A DNA stretch of 50,139 bases from Lingula anatina (GCF_001039355.2 NW_019775624.1:317138-367276), one strand, 5' to 3'; counted from the stretch's first letter, positions 33,758 to 44,880 are shown. Notes: generated from the sequence alone by a model not told the origin. Program-made: numbers and translations.

Positions 33758-36058
33758 TCTTTAATATCTTTAATAAAGTTTAGCTGAAGAGTTGACTGTG
33801 TCTAATAAAGAGGATATTTTTGGAACTGAAAATAACACTGAAAACACTGTCAAAGTCCATGACTTCAAATAGTTAAACGTTAGTAATTTTGACAAATCAA
33901 GTCCATTATTTGTGAAATTTGTACAAATGATGCTTAAAATCAATTAAAATCTGTGATAAGCTCATCAATTGACTGGGTCCAATGAAAAAGATTTTTTTAG
34001 GACAATAAAGTTGAAAAAACTGAAAATAACACTGAAAAGACTGCCAAATTTCATGGTATAAAATAGTTAAACGTTAATAATTTTGACAAATCTTGTCGAA
34101 TATTTGTGGAATTTGGGCAAATGATGCTGAACAGTAATAAAAATCTGTCATAAGCTAATCAGTTGACTGTGTATAACAGAAGTGTAATTGTCCTCTGCAA
34201 AAAAATATATACCCATTCAAGTCTTCTCCTTACTACCAATACCAGATGCAGATTCCTCCTTACAATCGGTTTCTGGAATCATGTTTAGCACACCATTTGA
34301 CAATGTCCTAAAGCTTGCCACATACCATCTATTGTACACATGGATGAGTCAGACCATTGCTCTTGCTGTTGTCTTTCACTGCCTGTTTTTTCTACAGGAA
34401 TTAGCCATGACCAGACAGGAAGAATCAGTTCATCAAAAAACCCCACCACACTGTATGGAAAAAGTCACCTGGAAAAAGAACAATATATTTGAAAAAAGTG
34501 AAAATTAAAATTTAAAAATGGACAAATTTCACAGACTTAAATAGTTAAACATTAATAACTTTGATTAAGTTTAGCTTAAGAGTTGACTGTGTCTAATAAA
34601 GAGGATATTTTTGGAACTGAAAATAACACTGAAAACACTGTCAAAGTCCATGACTTCAAATAGTTAAACGTTAGTAATTTTGACAAATCTAATCCAATAT
34701 TTGTGAAATTTATACAAATCATGCTTAACATCAATAAAAATCTGAAAAAAAACCAAATCAGTTGACAATGTCTAATGAAAAAGATTTTTTCAGAACATAT
34801 AAATTAAAGAAAACTGAAAATGACACTGAAAACACTGACAATGCTATGCCTTAAAATAGTTAAACGTTAATAATTTTTACAAATCTAGTCCAATATTTGT
34901 GACATTTGGACAGATGATGCATAACAACGATAAAAATCTGTGAAAAGCTCATCAGTTGACTGTGTCTCATGAATAAGATTTTTTCAGAGCATATAAATTT
35001 GAGAAAACTGAAAATTACATTGAGAAGTCCACCAAATTCGGTGCATTAATATACTTTAACGTTAATAATTTTGACAAATCTAGTACATTATCTGTGAAAT
35101 TTGGACAGATCATTCATAACAACAATAAAAATCTGTGAAAAGCTCATCAGTTGACTGTGTCTCATGAAAATGATTTTTTCGGACAATATAATTTAGAAAA
35201 CTGAATGTTACATTGAAAAGACTGCCAAAGTCCATGACTTCAAATAGTTAAATATTAATAATTTTGACAAATCTAGTCCAATATTTGTGAAATTTGTACA
35301 AATAATGCTTAAAATCAATAAAAATCTGTGCTAAGCTCATCAGTTGACTGGGTCCAATGAAAAAGATTTTTTTAGGACAATAAAGTTGAAAAAACTGAAA
35401 ATAACACTAAAAAGACTGCCAAATTCCATGGTATAAAATAGTGAAATGTTAATAATTTTGACAAATCTTGTCCAATATGTGTGGAATTTGGACAAATGAT
35501 GCTTAAAATCAATAAAAATCCGTGATTGGCTCATCAGTTGACTGGGTCCAATAAAAAAGATTTTTTTAGGACAATAAAGTTGAAAAAACTGAAAATAACA
35601 CTAAAAAGACTGCCAAATTTCATGGTATAAAATAGTTAAACGTTAATAATTTTGACAAATCTTGTCAAATATTTGTGGAATTTGGGCAAATGATGCTGAA
35701 TAGTAATAAAAATCTGTGATAAGCTTATCAGTTGACTGTGTTTAATAGAAGTGTAATTGTCCTCTGCAAAAAAAATATATACCCATTCAAGTCTTCTCCC
35801 TACTACCAATACCAGATGCAGATTTCTCCTTACAATCGGTTTCTGGAATCGTGTTTAGCACACCATTTGACAATATCCTAAAGCTTGCCACATACCATCT
35901 ATTGTACACATGGATGAGACAGACCATTGCTCTTGCTGTTGTCTTTCACTGCCTGTTTTTTCTACAGGAATTAGCCATGACCAGACAGGAAGAATCAGTT
36001 CATCAAAAAACCCACCATGCTGTATGGAAAAGGTCACCTGGAAAAAGACATCATACAC
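33758..36058 (+). repeat. Right part of higher-order tandem array
   Basis: The same monomer family resumes in the same orientation, starting with the TTTAATAAAGTTTAGCTGA type that follows spacers on the left side. Two shorter, diverged spacers lie at about 34180-34500 and 35755-36055, 1570 bp apart. Monomers here are more diverged (many read AACACTGAAAACACTG), consistent with an older part of the array. The last spacer breaks off within GGTCACCTGGAAAAAGA and runs into a minisatellite. Confidence 0.88.
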
Positions 36059-36310
36059 TGTATATATAGTACTAGTGGTACTGAAATTTACCTGTGGGTG
36101 CTGGTGTCACAGATGTCTGTTCATAAATATTGTCTACTGTATCAGTGACATCATACACTGTATGTATAGTGGTACTGATATTTACCTGTGGGTGCTGGTG
36201 TCACAGGTGTCTATACATAAATATCTTCTACTGTATCAGTGACATCATACACTGTATATATAGTGGTACTGATATTTACCTGTGGGTGCTGGTGTCACAG
36301 GTGTCTGTAC
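36048..36310. repeat. ~95-99-bp minisatellite, three copies
   Basis: Units start GACATCATACACTGTAT at 36048, 36147 and 36241. Each contains, on the minus strand, the 25-base stretch ending CCAGCACCCACAG/GTAAAT that forms the 3' end and donor of the exon at 36280-36366. Confidence 0.85.
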
Positions 36311-36366
36311 ACTGGGAATAAAAGTAACAGGACCTCCTGGCGGCTGAACTCCTGGGATGAAACTGA
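36280..36366 (-). CDS. Candidate proline-rich exon, unknown gene
   Basis: On the minus strand an AG acceptor (ACACAAACTGCAG, with a T7 tract upstream) precedes 87 bases reading VSFIPGVQPPGGPVTFIPSV, then QTPVTPAPTG, ending CACAG/GTAAAT. The frame is open further upstream only to a TGA, as expected for a real 5' border. Pro/Thr/Val-rich sequence of this kind suits an extracellular stalk or a disordered linker. The last 25 bases plus donor are duplicated twice downstream in the minisatellite. No partner exon is certain. Confidence 0.45.
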
Positions 36367-36379
36367 CTGCAGTTTGTGT

Positions 36380-37990
36380 AGTTGGTGTTCATAGGTAGTC
36401 AAAAAAAGTTACAATATACTGTACTGACAAATGAAGTGTTAACTGTAGCTTTAAGGGGCACCAGCTTTTTTGTAATTTTCTTGTATGTTTTCTAAGTTTT
36501 CTTTGCAGGCCAAGTGGTTTTCTTGTTCTCACTCCCCACATTATACACATGTAGGTCTCCAGTTAATAGTTTGGACAGAGAGATATGTACATATGTATGT
36601 GTACCCATCTGATTTATTATTAAGTTATGTCACTATATGGACATATTTCGGGCTTTAGATACTTTTGATTTTTTTTCTTTTTTTAGTACATTTTCCAAGT
36701 TTTCTTCACAACCAATGTTTTGCTTGGCTTGTCGCACTACAGGTGTACACTACTGCTTCAGTATATGGACCATTTTAAAATTTATCTTTGTCACATCTTT
36801 TTCATCTTTGTGTTATTGGATTGGACTATATTAATAGCATGACTTTGAGGTGATAAGAAATTAAGCTCAGAGATTAATTAAACAAGGATATTTCACATTT
36901 TCCATGGGGATAAATGACAAACATAATTAAAAAATTAAGCTGAAGGCAGATACAATTTAACATGGAAAGTACATTCTTTATTGGAATTGTGACATGTTTC
37001 ACATATACGGGGAAATAATATCATGATTTTATTTTCTATGACTCTCTGAGATAAATAAAGTTTGGAGCTTTCACATTAGGCGACTAAAGGATGTTAAGAT
37101 ATATTTTTTGCAAGTTCAGATAGTAAAACTGGCCATGGTGTTACATTCCTGACATGAGTACCACAATGGAAGGAAGAACATTTATCCCCCTTCGCAACCT
37201 GAAGGCACTTGTGACACAGATTTTATATTCAAAGAAAAAGGTAAATTTAACTGATGGTTGGTTTAAAAAAGTATTTATCTTTTATGTGAAACACCAAAGA
37301 AAGAACCATAGAAAGAAATAGTCTAAGCTACATTTTGGTAAATTTTGTATTGATCACTAAATTTGAAAAAAGGTTCCTTTATTAGTGCAATCTTTGCCAT
37401 AAACTTTACAGTTTTCTGGCCAATTGAACCACCAGTTTCCTAAAATCTACTGGATTCACTGAGGTCCAAGTAAATTTTTGAATAGACTAGACATTTTCAC
37501 TATTGCATTACTATTTGTAATAACAAGACACTGATTCTGTCAAATGGGGTTAGATCCAGTGGAGAACTTCTTTAACTACAAGCAATAAGTTGAAGAAATA
37601 TCATGGGCAGTTTTTAAAGAATGTGACTTTAAAAAAGTTTGAATCAATTGCAGCTAAATAGTGTTACACTCATGACATTGTGGCTATATTTTCAGCTTTT
37701 CAATTTTACTTTTTTTTTTTGCAGTAATGAACAGCCTTGTGGGGAGATAAAACAGTGTTATAAGTTGTACATTGCAGCAATTTTTACAAAATTTCTAAAA
37801 TATCATTCAAAATAGCCCATAAAGAATTTTTTGAAAATCATGCAGCAACAGATGGGTATCCATGAAAATTTTGTTACTATGGAAATTCATTCTAAGAAAA
37901 CCAGATATAATTAAAGTTTTCTAGGCATGTGATTTCCTACTTTTCCACTCACATATATATTATATACCTGATCTGGCCAGGTGTCCAGTA
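36380..37990. other. AT-rich stretch, otherwise no supported gene
   Basis: Apart from the ambiguous segment at 37100-37230 I find nothing with paired splice signals. Open frames are short and T-rich. Confidence 0.4.
37100..37230. other. Exon-like segment, coding strand uncertain
   Basis: The + strand offers MSTTMEGRTFIPLRNLKALV, then TQILYSKKK ending AAG/GTAAAT. The minus strand offers CHKCLQVAKGDKCSSFHCG followed by THVRNVTPWP, with a CxxC...CxxxxC pattern that could bind zinc, but without a clear acceptor. Only one can be real, if either is. Confidence 0.3.
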
Positions 37991-38088
37991 ACAGAGATGC
38001 CCACCTCTAGAAATCTAAAATCTGGAGATTCTAACATTTTGCTCAATAAGGGGGTGTGTGGGGGGTGCTGCCGTTGTGATCAGGTGCT

Positions 38089-38115
38089 GGGGGGGGGGGG
38101 GGGGGGGGGGGGGGG
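38089..38115 (+). repeat. G27 homopolymer tract
   Basis: An uninterrupted run of 27 guanines follows a GGGGGTGTGTGGGGGG segment. Together they could form G-quadruplexes. Run length in an assembly may be unreliable. Confidence 0.85.
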
Positions 38116-38399
38116 ACCATTCTCTCAAACAATCCAGAAGAGAATTATGAAGTTTTCAAAAGATCACCCAACTATTCTGGAGATAAATCGACTGGGCGTT
38201 TGCTGACAGTGGTGCAAAATTTCAAAGTCGCTTTTATCCGGGAGATTTGGTTACATGTAGGCTACGGGTGACGGGGAGATTCGCTCTGTATTCAGGAGAC
38301 TCCCGGATTAGACATGTATACATGTATACAACAAGGCCAAATGAATGTCTCTCCGACGACCAACTTTGACTTCATAAAAAATATGGATGTCCTACCACC

Positions 38400-38475
38400 A
38401 GTTTGTGTTGATTAGATTTATCCGCTGACCCCTTCCTCCCCCCCCCCCTTTCAAATAATCCGGGATCCGCCCCTG
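38400..38475. mobile_element. hAT-like MITE, right end of a further copy
   Basis: It ends TTCAAATAATCCGGGATCCG then CCCCTG, the complement of CAGGGGCGGATCCCGG. This matches the end at 39751-39777. The left end is not clear. Confidence 0.5.
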
Positions 38476-38924
38476 AGATCTATGATTTTGTAGGATAAAA
38501 ATGAAAGACACGAATTTAGATAAGATTTGTTTGTTATCACAAACCAGAAGTCTTAGAGCATTTATCAGAAGGGAAGCAAATAGTCTTTATACTTACCCAA
38601 TAAACTAAAATGCACTCCTTCTCGATTGTGCTAACTTGAAAAACTACATGATTTCAGCTCTTTCCAATCCCAAAAAATCTTCACTGAATCTTTGCATATG
38701 TAAGGCGACGTGCCAGTGGCGATTGAATACGTCGTTAACAACCCTAGATATGTTCCATAACGTGCGAAATGCTTGAAAATAGTATTCCGATCCGAATGAA
38801 CACGTCTGTTGATGAAAAAAGACCGCAGTGAAAACACAATCAACATATCTGTCACAACTAACACACTACATCGGAGGAGAATCGGGGCACATCAAGCGCA
38901 TCAAAGTTCAGCGCTACGTTCAAG

Positions 38925-38953
38925 CAAGGAGTTACAACAGTTGTAACTCCTTG
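38925..38953. repeat. Perfect palindrome, 14-bp arms
   Basis: CAAGGAGTTACAAC, one spacer base, then GTTGTAACTCCTTG. The AT-rich surroundings make cruciform or hairpin formation plausible. It is not followed by a T-run. Confidence 0.85.
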
Positions 38954-39176
38954 GTTCAAGCTATTTCGGCCTAGATCTTCTGATTTTTAGTTCGAATATG
39001 AATTGATAATATTTTGGTTGAAAAGGTATTTGAAATATTTATTATTTAAAAGGATCCCATTGTTCATTATTTAAAAGAATAAAAAGTTATTTTTTTACAA
39101 TCCCTTTTTCATTTCAGTTTTCTGGGATGGTAGGCCTACCGGTATTGTTTGATGTCCATTGCCCGATATTGATCCA

Positions 39177-39777
39177 GGATCCAGGATTATTTGAAGGAGA
39201 GGGGGGGGGTCCGCCGCGGATGTTTTGCTTACTCGAGCTGATGGTGTAGCAGCAGCGTTTTTTGGGCTGAAAACTGCAAGATCGATTTCAAGCAGATCTC
39301 CTTCACCTGAACATAATATGCATGTTTAATGTGGGGCTCAGCTATACCAGTTTTATTATTTCTCCAAGGCGGCTGGACTCCCATCCCCGAAGTACTGTGC
39401 ACTGCACTGCACCTACGTGTAGGTGAATGTTCACATTTTCTCTTTCCGTTTGTAAAGACGACGCCCACCAACAACATATAATGTGCAGCGAAGAACCACA
39501 ACATAATGTGCAGCGAAGAACCACAACATAATGTGCAGCGAGGAACCATAGATATTGGTTCACTATGTGCCGTATCCCGCCCCTCCCTGTACTGTAACCC
39601 TGATAACCCTTATGTACACAAGCAAGCTGTCTGAAATTTCAGTTGACTTGTCAACTCTATCATTTATGGTAGCAGTTTCAATAAAATTTTGTTTGGGGGG
39701 GGGGGGGGGGGTTTGGGGGGGGGGAGGATTTCGCAACCGCGGATCCCCACCTTCAAATAATCCTGGATCCGCCCCTG
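39177..39777. mobile_element. hAT-like MITE with 21-bp perfect inverted repeats
   Basis: GGATCCAGGATTATTTGAAG (plus one G) at 39177-39197 is exactly inverted at 39750-39770, followed by the terminal CGCCCCTG (end CAGGGGCG on the other strand). The corresponding outermost bases on the left are lost. The interior has G-runs and a 25-bp minisatellite. There is no transposase. Confidence 0.65.
39472..39549. repeat. 25-bp minisatellite, three copies
   Basis: Units of ATGTGCAGCGAAGAACCACA type begin at 39481, 39506 and 39531. They produce the periodic CGSSLH-like reading on the minus strand, which is not evidence of a gene. Confidence 0.9.
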
Positions 39778-40255
39778 TAAATCTGTCGAAGAGGAAATGC
39801 GTCGAAGAAAGCCACGGCCCCCAGAAGTATAAATTTGAGCTGGAGAATACAAGGGAACTCTTTATTTGAGTAGTTTAAATATGTATAGGGGCTTATTATC
39901 ACTAGCTGGTGAAACACACTACATGTATTTCGGTCTATTTTAACACAGGTGAGGTGAAAATAACTTAGATTAAGCTTTGGTCATTGGAGAAAAAAGTCTC
40001 ACATGATGGACTTCTGAGAGCTGTTAAAAAGAAATTTAAAAAAAAGTTTCCATCTCACCTTATCTACACCTGATCAAAGTTGGTCAACCATGCCAGGTTA
40101 AGAATGGGAGGAAAAAATGTAAAGTTCGAACACATGTTCATTCGCCGCCAGTTTTAACTCGACTGCAGGGATTATGTGATGGGCGGTCGCACTTGCTAAT
40201 AGTTCCATGTACCAGTGAATAACCCGTTATCATGCACGAATGTTAACAGTTTAGT

Positions 40256-40485
40256 CAGGGGCGGATGACAGGCCTCAGATGTGAAGCCGACCCTCGCCCC
40301 CTCCTCCATCCCCTTTGACGTGGGGTTCGGGGCCCGCTGAAGGGTACCGAAAATTTTTGGTATTTTAGAGGGCTAACGGTGCCATTTGCTACGGTCTAGA
40401 ACTATGATTAAGCTAGTCAAAATTCTAATATCAAGGGGGGGGGGGGGGGCAGGACCTCCGTGACACCCCCCTAAACCCGCCACTG
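40256..40485. mobile_element. hAT-like MITE, complete copy
   Basis: The left end CAGGGGCGGAT and right end (complement CAGTGGCGGGT) are inverted repeats. The interior matches the copy at 20183-20429 through GAAGCCGACC, GGCCCG, GCTAGTCAAAATTCTAAT and GCAGGACCTCC blocks. Confidence 0.75.
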
Positions 40486-40489
40486 CTTA

Positions 40490-42600
40490 GGCTGCAGTGT
40501 TTTGCCTGTGCTGCGGCCTCGGCCTCATTGTGACGGCACAAAATCTATGCATTGTACTGGTTGCGCTTACGCACGGCAGGAAAGGTTTCAAAAAGTGTTA
40601 ACTTTCGACTAGTTCGCGCTCCCACAAAAAAAGAAGGAGAAGGAGGAGAAGAAGAAATAGAAGAACCATCCCGTTCCTTCTTGTGTTGACGTGAAAAAAG
40701 TGGGCAGGGGGCTTTTATAAACACCATTCTTTTTATAGCCCGCACTCCGACTGCCTTGGGCAGCCGTAGGTGTGTGAGGAGAGAGCTTTCCCCCAATATA
40801 CTTTTGAATTAAGCCATTGATTTGTGATTATCATGCAAACCGAATATTGGTCTTCAAAATGGAAAATAGACTGCCTTGTATGAATAAAATTAACAAACCT
40901 AGGCGGGACTATCTCTATAGTAGTCAGCGTAAGGAGTATTGCTCTCTACAAAAATTGCCCCGTTCATGGGAAGACGCGTTACTGTCTACCATTAAAAGAC
41001 CCAGTTCATTAGAAAATGGAACGACTTTTTATATCAACCCTGTATCAATTTTGGATTCCCCGCCGATTAAATTCTAAATCATTCTTACGTATATGGAGAT
41101 TAAAATAGATTAAAATAAATGAAAAGAGAGAGAGAGAGAGAGAGAGAAGTTGAACACTAAGAATGGAACTATACGGCATTTCGGTACTGAGTTTACTTGT
41201 GAATGACCCTTAAATCGGCGCTTAAGTAAGCTCAGTATCTGTGGGTATTTCTAAGGGCGAAAAAAAGGAAGCCAAGATATGAAGTTGCCTCGTGCACAAT
41301 TATTTGAATGCGCCATTTTTTACGTACTAAAAAAAAGGAATGTCAAGACTCGCCTACCGCCCCCCGTTCCTCTGTTTGAACCCCTTTGACTTATCTGCTG
41401 ACAAACCGACTTTTCTCGACCTGAGCTCAAAACTAATCTGGGTTATATAGAAACAAGTGAAAGATGTTTCTCTATGATAGATTAGTTGAAAAAAAATACC
41501 GAGAGAAAAAAGCTTTATTTTTAGTGTCACTTGCGGTATGAAACATTATATATAAAATATACATATTAAAAAGCAAAAAGCATGCCAGGAAATCTCTTAC
41601 ATTATAATATGCGCCTTCGGACAAACAAAGATGTTGTTGTAATTGCTGAATTAATTTTGTTTTTATTTAAAAATAGAATAAAATAAATTAGATAAAAAAG
41701 TATGTTTTCAAGTAAATATTCGATCAGATATTAAATCTTATACGGCGTAGCATCCATTTTATATATAATGAAAAGATAATTTTTACCAATGTGATGAAAT
41801 AAAGTATAAAATATTGAACGAACAACTTCATTATATGAAATCAAGAATTTCAAGTCTTTGATTAAAACAGCCCGACTTATTCCACTTTTAGTTTAATAAT
41901 TTTCACACGTTATTGAAATCTGGAGTTTTTATACTTATGAAGATTAAAGCTCGAAAGATTGTTAACGCATTGCATAAAATTGTTTTCAGTTTTAATTTGG
42001 CAGTTTTAATTGTGTAGTTTATTTGAAAACAACAGTTTTCACGCACGCTCCTGTCAACATACAGAGACGGGCTACTTATTGCCCCGGCCCTTTATAAGGA
42101 ACGAACAAAACCGGTACTTTCTAATTTTACCTGGCCACTAACATCATTATCTCGGCTTTTTTCTCTCCGTAGCTCATGAAAAAATGACAAGGTTTACTTT
42201 TTATACCATTCGTTTTTTAAAAATGATCCAAAAATATTCACTGGGTGTAAAAGAACATGAGTATGATTCAAGTAATATGTTCAGTTCGTATACGAAGTTC
42301 CGATTTCGTCCGAGCAAAGAAAGGATTATGGAGCAACAAACATCGACAACAACGTTAATTCATGTATAGTCATTTTACATCATAACCAGAAAAAGAATGA
42401 CAACTGATTTTAGTACAATAACAAACGCCTGTGAAAGAACCCGGGACTTTTTCACGTCGTTAATTTTCAGGCTCTCGGTTGAAATAAAGAGTCCGACGTT
42501 TTTTAACGCGCTGCAAAAAAAAAGAAAATAAAATGCCCCCTACCTCCAGAATGTTACGACATGTATTGTTATAGACAGGTATGAATCAAATACAAGCAGG
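40490..42600. other. AT-rich stretch without supported gene
   Basis: It contains a (GA)n tract at 41124-41148. Open frames such as 40817-41077 have no family resemblance, splice partner or conserved motif that I recognise. The start of the latter (MICDYHANRILVFK) lacks context. Confidence 0.45.
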
Positions 42601-42985
42601 CTAATTCAACTTTGATGGAAGCTGTCAAGCGCACACGGCTATAAATGAAATTTTTTTAAACAAACGTCAAACACAATTACTGCACTCTCCTCTCCGAACA
42701 TGAAAAACTCCAATATTCTTTTCAAATTCATTAGTTTTGATAGTTGCTGTCAAGTAATAACAGCTTAATTGACAGGTTATATAAACAAACGTCAATCACA
42801 ATCATTACACAGTGAATCACTAAAGTCGTCGAACACGTTTATTTCAAGCTTCCTACATCCTTTGATTGACAAGGTGCCAATCAAATTCAGTTAGTTTTGA
42901 TAGTTGCTGTCAAGTAATAACAGTTTGATTGGCAGCTTATATAAACAAACGTCAATCATCGCGCACTGTGATTTCTTTCGCTGTG
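42600..42985 (+). repeat. TATA-containing repeat, three tandem units (~160 bp)
   Basis: Two full units share TTAGTTTTGATAGTTGCTGT (42731 and 42891), CAAGTAATAACAG, a TTGATTGGCAG or TTAATTGACAG element and TTATATAAACAAACGTCAAT. A third, partial unit ends near 42675. The fixed TATATAAA and the pairs of CAAT/ATTG elements resemble a core promoter. Copies in the opposite orientation flank retroelement C. Confidence 0.7.
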
Positions 42986-43302
42986 AAACGGTGATTACGT
43001 CGAAAGAGAGCGCTAAAATCTGAAGTTAGTAATTAACTTGCAAAATATTTCAAGAGAATATGTGCAACATGTTTCCAAAACTAGTTCTCTTTTTGAACCC
43101 TTCAGCGTGTCTAATACGACACTCTAGATTACAAACTATTTTGTAAAAAGAAGAATTTAGTAAAAGAAACCATTTTAAAACCGATTCAAGTAAAGAAATA
43201 TGACATTTGACGTTATTCTGGAGGTAGCGCATTAATCTCTTAATAGTCTCTGAATGACATTCATTGGCATTCATTGAGAGACCATTAAATACCTTGCTCT
43301 CT

Positions 43303-43418
43303 TAGCTAGTCAAAATTCTAATTTCAAGAGGGGAATATAGGTGTGATATATTTTTCAAAAACCAACGGAGGGGGGGGGGGGCAAGACCCCTCTGACCCCC
43401 CTTCGGAATCCGCCACTG
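43303..43418. mobile_element. hAT-like MITE, truncated copy
   Basis: It starts inside the family at TTAGCTAGTCAAAATTCTAA and ends GAATCCGCCACTG (complement CAGTGGCGGATTC). It shares the G-run and the CAAGACCCCTCTGACC block. Confidence 0.7.
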
Positions 43419-43429
43419 AGGTTGTTATA

Positions 43430-44880
43430 CAGGGTATATAAAAAAAAAAGTGAACACTTAGAAAAATATCCAAAATTTTAAAATTTTATTTCATATAACA
43501 AATGTTAATGTAAATATAGGTTCGTAGGGAAATTATGCTTCAATGCACACCATGGATTGTCGTGTCTTTTCACGTATGACTGAGCAGGATCAAATTACGT
43601 CATGAGGATCAAATTTTTATTTCGAGAACTTTTTTTTTCGCAAAAGGTTGATTAATTTCCATGAAATGGTTCTATCAATGGTTTTCAAATTAAAAACCTG
43701 CCAATTAACCTTTTGTTTCCTGTTACTTGTCTGCCACTTATGTTCTTTTGTCATGAACATCCAATGTTACAAAAACTTATCCTCCACAAGTTTCACCTGA
43801 AGCAGCATCCATATGCACAGTTTGTACGTACATGTGAGATAACTTCAAAGTTTTAACCCTTAGTCTTCAATTCGGTTTAAAGTGACCACTACGGCAACCC
43901 ACCTGGCTGGGAAACCAGTGTAATGTAGTTGTATATGTAAAGGTATAAAATGATAGAAAAATGTAGGGGTCAATAGTCTGTACTCAGAAGGAGGGCACTG
44001 TACGCTGATCTCTAGAAAGCAAAACATGACGTTATGTAAGGTGGTGGAGAGACCTGTGATCCCGAAGTTCCTCTCACTAAGATGCCAAGTGAATGAAATA
44101 CTACAGCAGCAGTTAGATACCCCAGCATTCAGCCTTATAAGTACAGATAAACCAGGGAAAAATGGATCACTCAGCAGATGAGAGACCTCAGCCACAAGCT
44201 GATCCCCAAGGACCCAACCTCTAAGGCTTTAATGAACAACTAGGCAGATTAAGAGTGCCACAAGCAATGAGCATACAACATTTCACAAGGAAAAAAGATA
44301 TGATCCCGTACGGTGGATAACGCGGTACAAAGGGGTAGGGGGTGGACTCAACTACAATTCATTAAATAATACAGATTTTGCTCCGCATGTTACATTAAAA
44401 CACACCGTCAAACCATCAAATGCAGTACTATCCAAGAACAACCACTGACACCTGTGCCAACTGAACTCAGGGTCGAGTTGCTTAGGATGTTTAAAAATAG
44501 CAAAGTGAAGGCAAAATAATTCACCGTTTTATTTAAAACATTATCAAACTGGTACATTTACTTGAAAATGTTTCTGTATAAAATTTGATAAATTTTGTTA
44601 CCATAGATCTTGGTAAAGTGAAGCTGCAAAAGTACTGGGGCTGCAGTATTTGGACTTAAGGTCAGTCTCAACATGATTGTGACGATGTCCACAAATTTCA
44701 TCATATTGTGCTAGTGGAGACAGTGATGAAAGATAGTAGTCTGGTTGGAACAAGGGGTTCACGTACGACCCCCTGACAAGCAATGTGAAGATAAATTTTC
44801 TTAATCCATGATGTTTAATTTTTTCTAGGTTTTCCCAGAACAAATCAATGTGGCTTACTTTAACATTAATTTAATAAGTT
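43430..44880. other. Stretch without supported gene
   Basis: It begins TATACAGGGTATATAAAAAA, which resembles the end of a DNA transposon, but I found no matching inverted end or transposase. Frames on both strands are short and unrelated to anything I recognise. Confidence 0.35.

Noticed and set aside
24381-36058. Evenly spaced repeats as a CRISPR-like array
   Set aside because: The ~192-bp units are similar along their full length, with no short repeat/unique spacer alternation, and the context is a eukaryotic genome; this is satellite-type DNA.
39229-39563. Minus-strand open frames with repeated Cys-Gly-Ser wording
   Set aside because: The pattern is produced entirely by a 25-bp minisatellite.
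40817-41077. 86-codon open frame starting MICDYHAN
   Set aside because: No recognisable family, no splice sites or poly(A) context; length is within chance for this base composition.
43430-44880. A DNA transposon beginning TATACAGGGTATATAAAA
   Set aside because: I could not find a matching inverted end or transposase motif.
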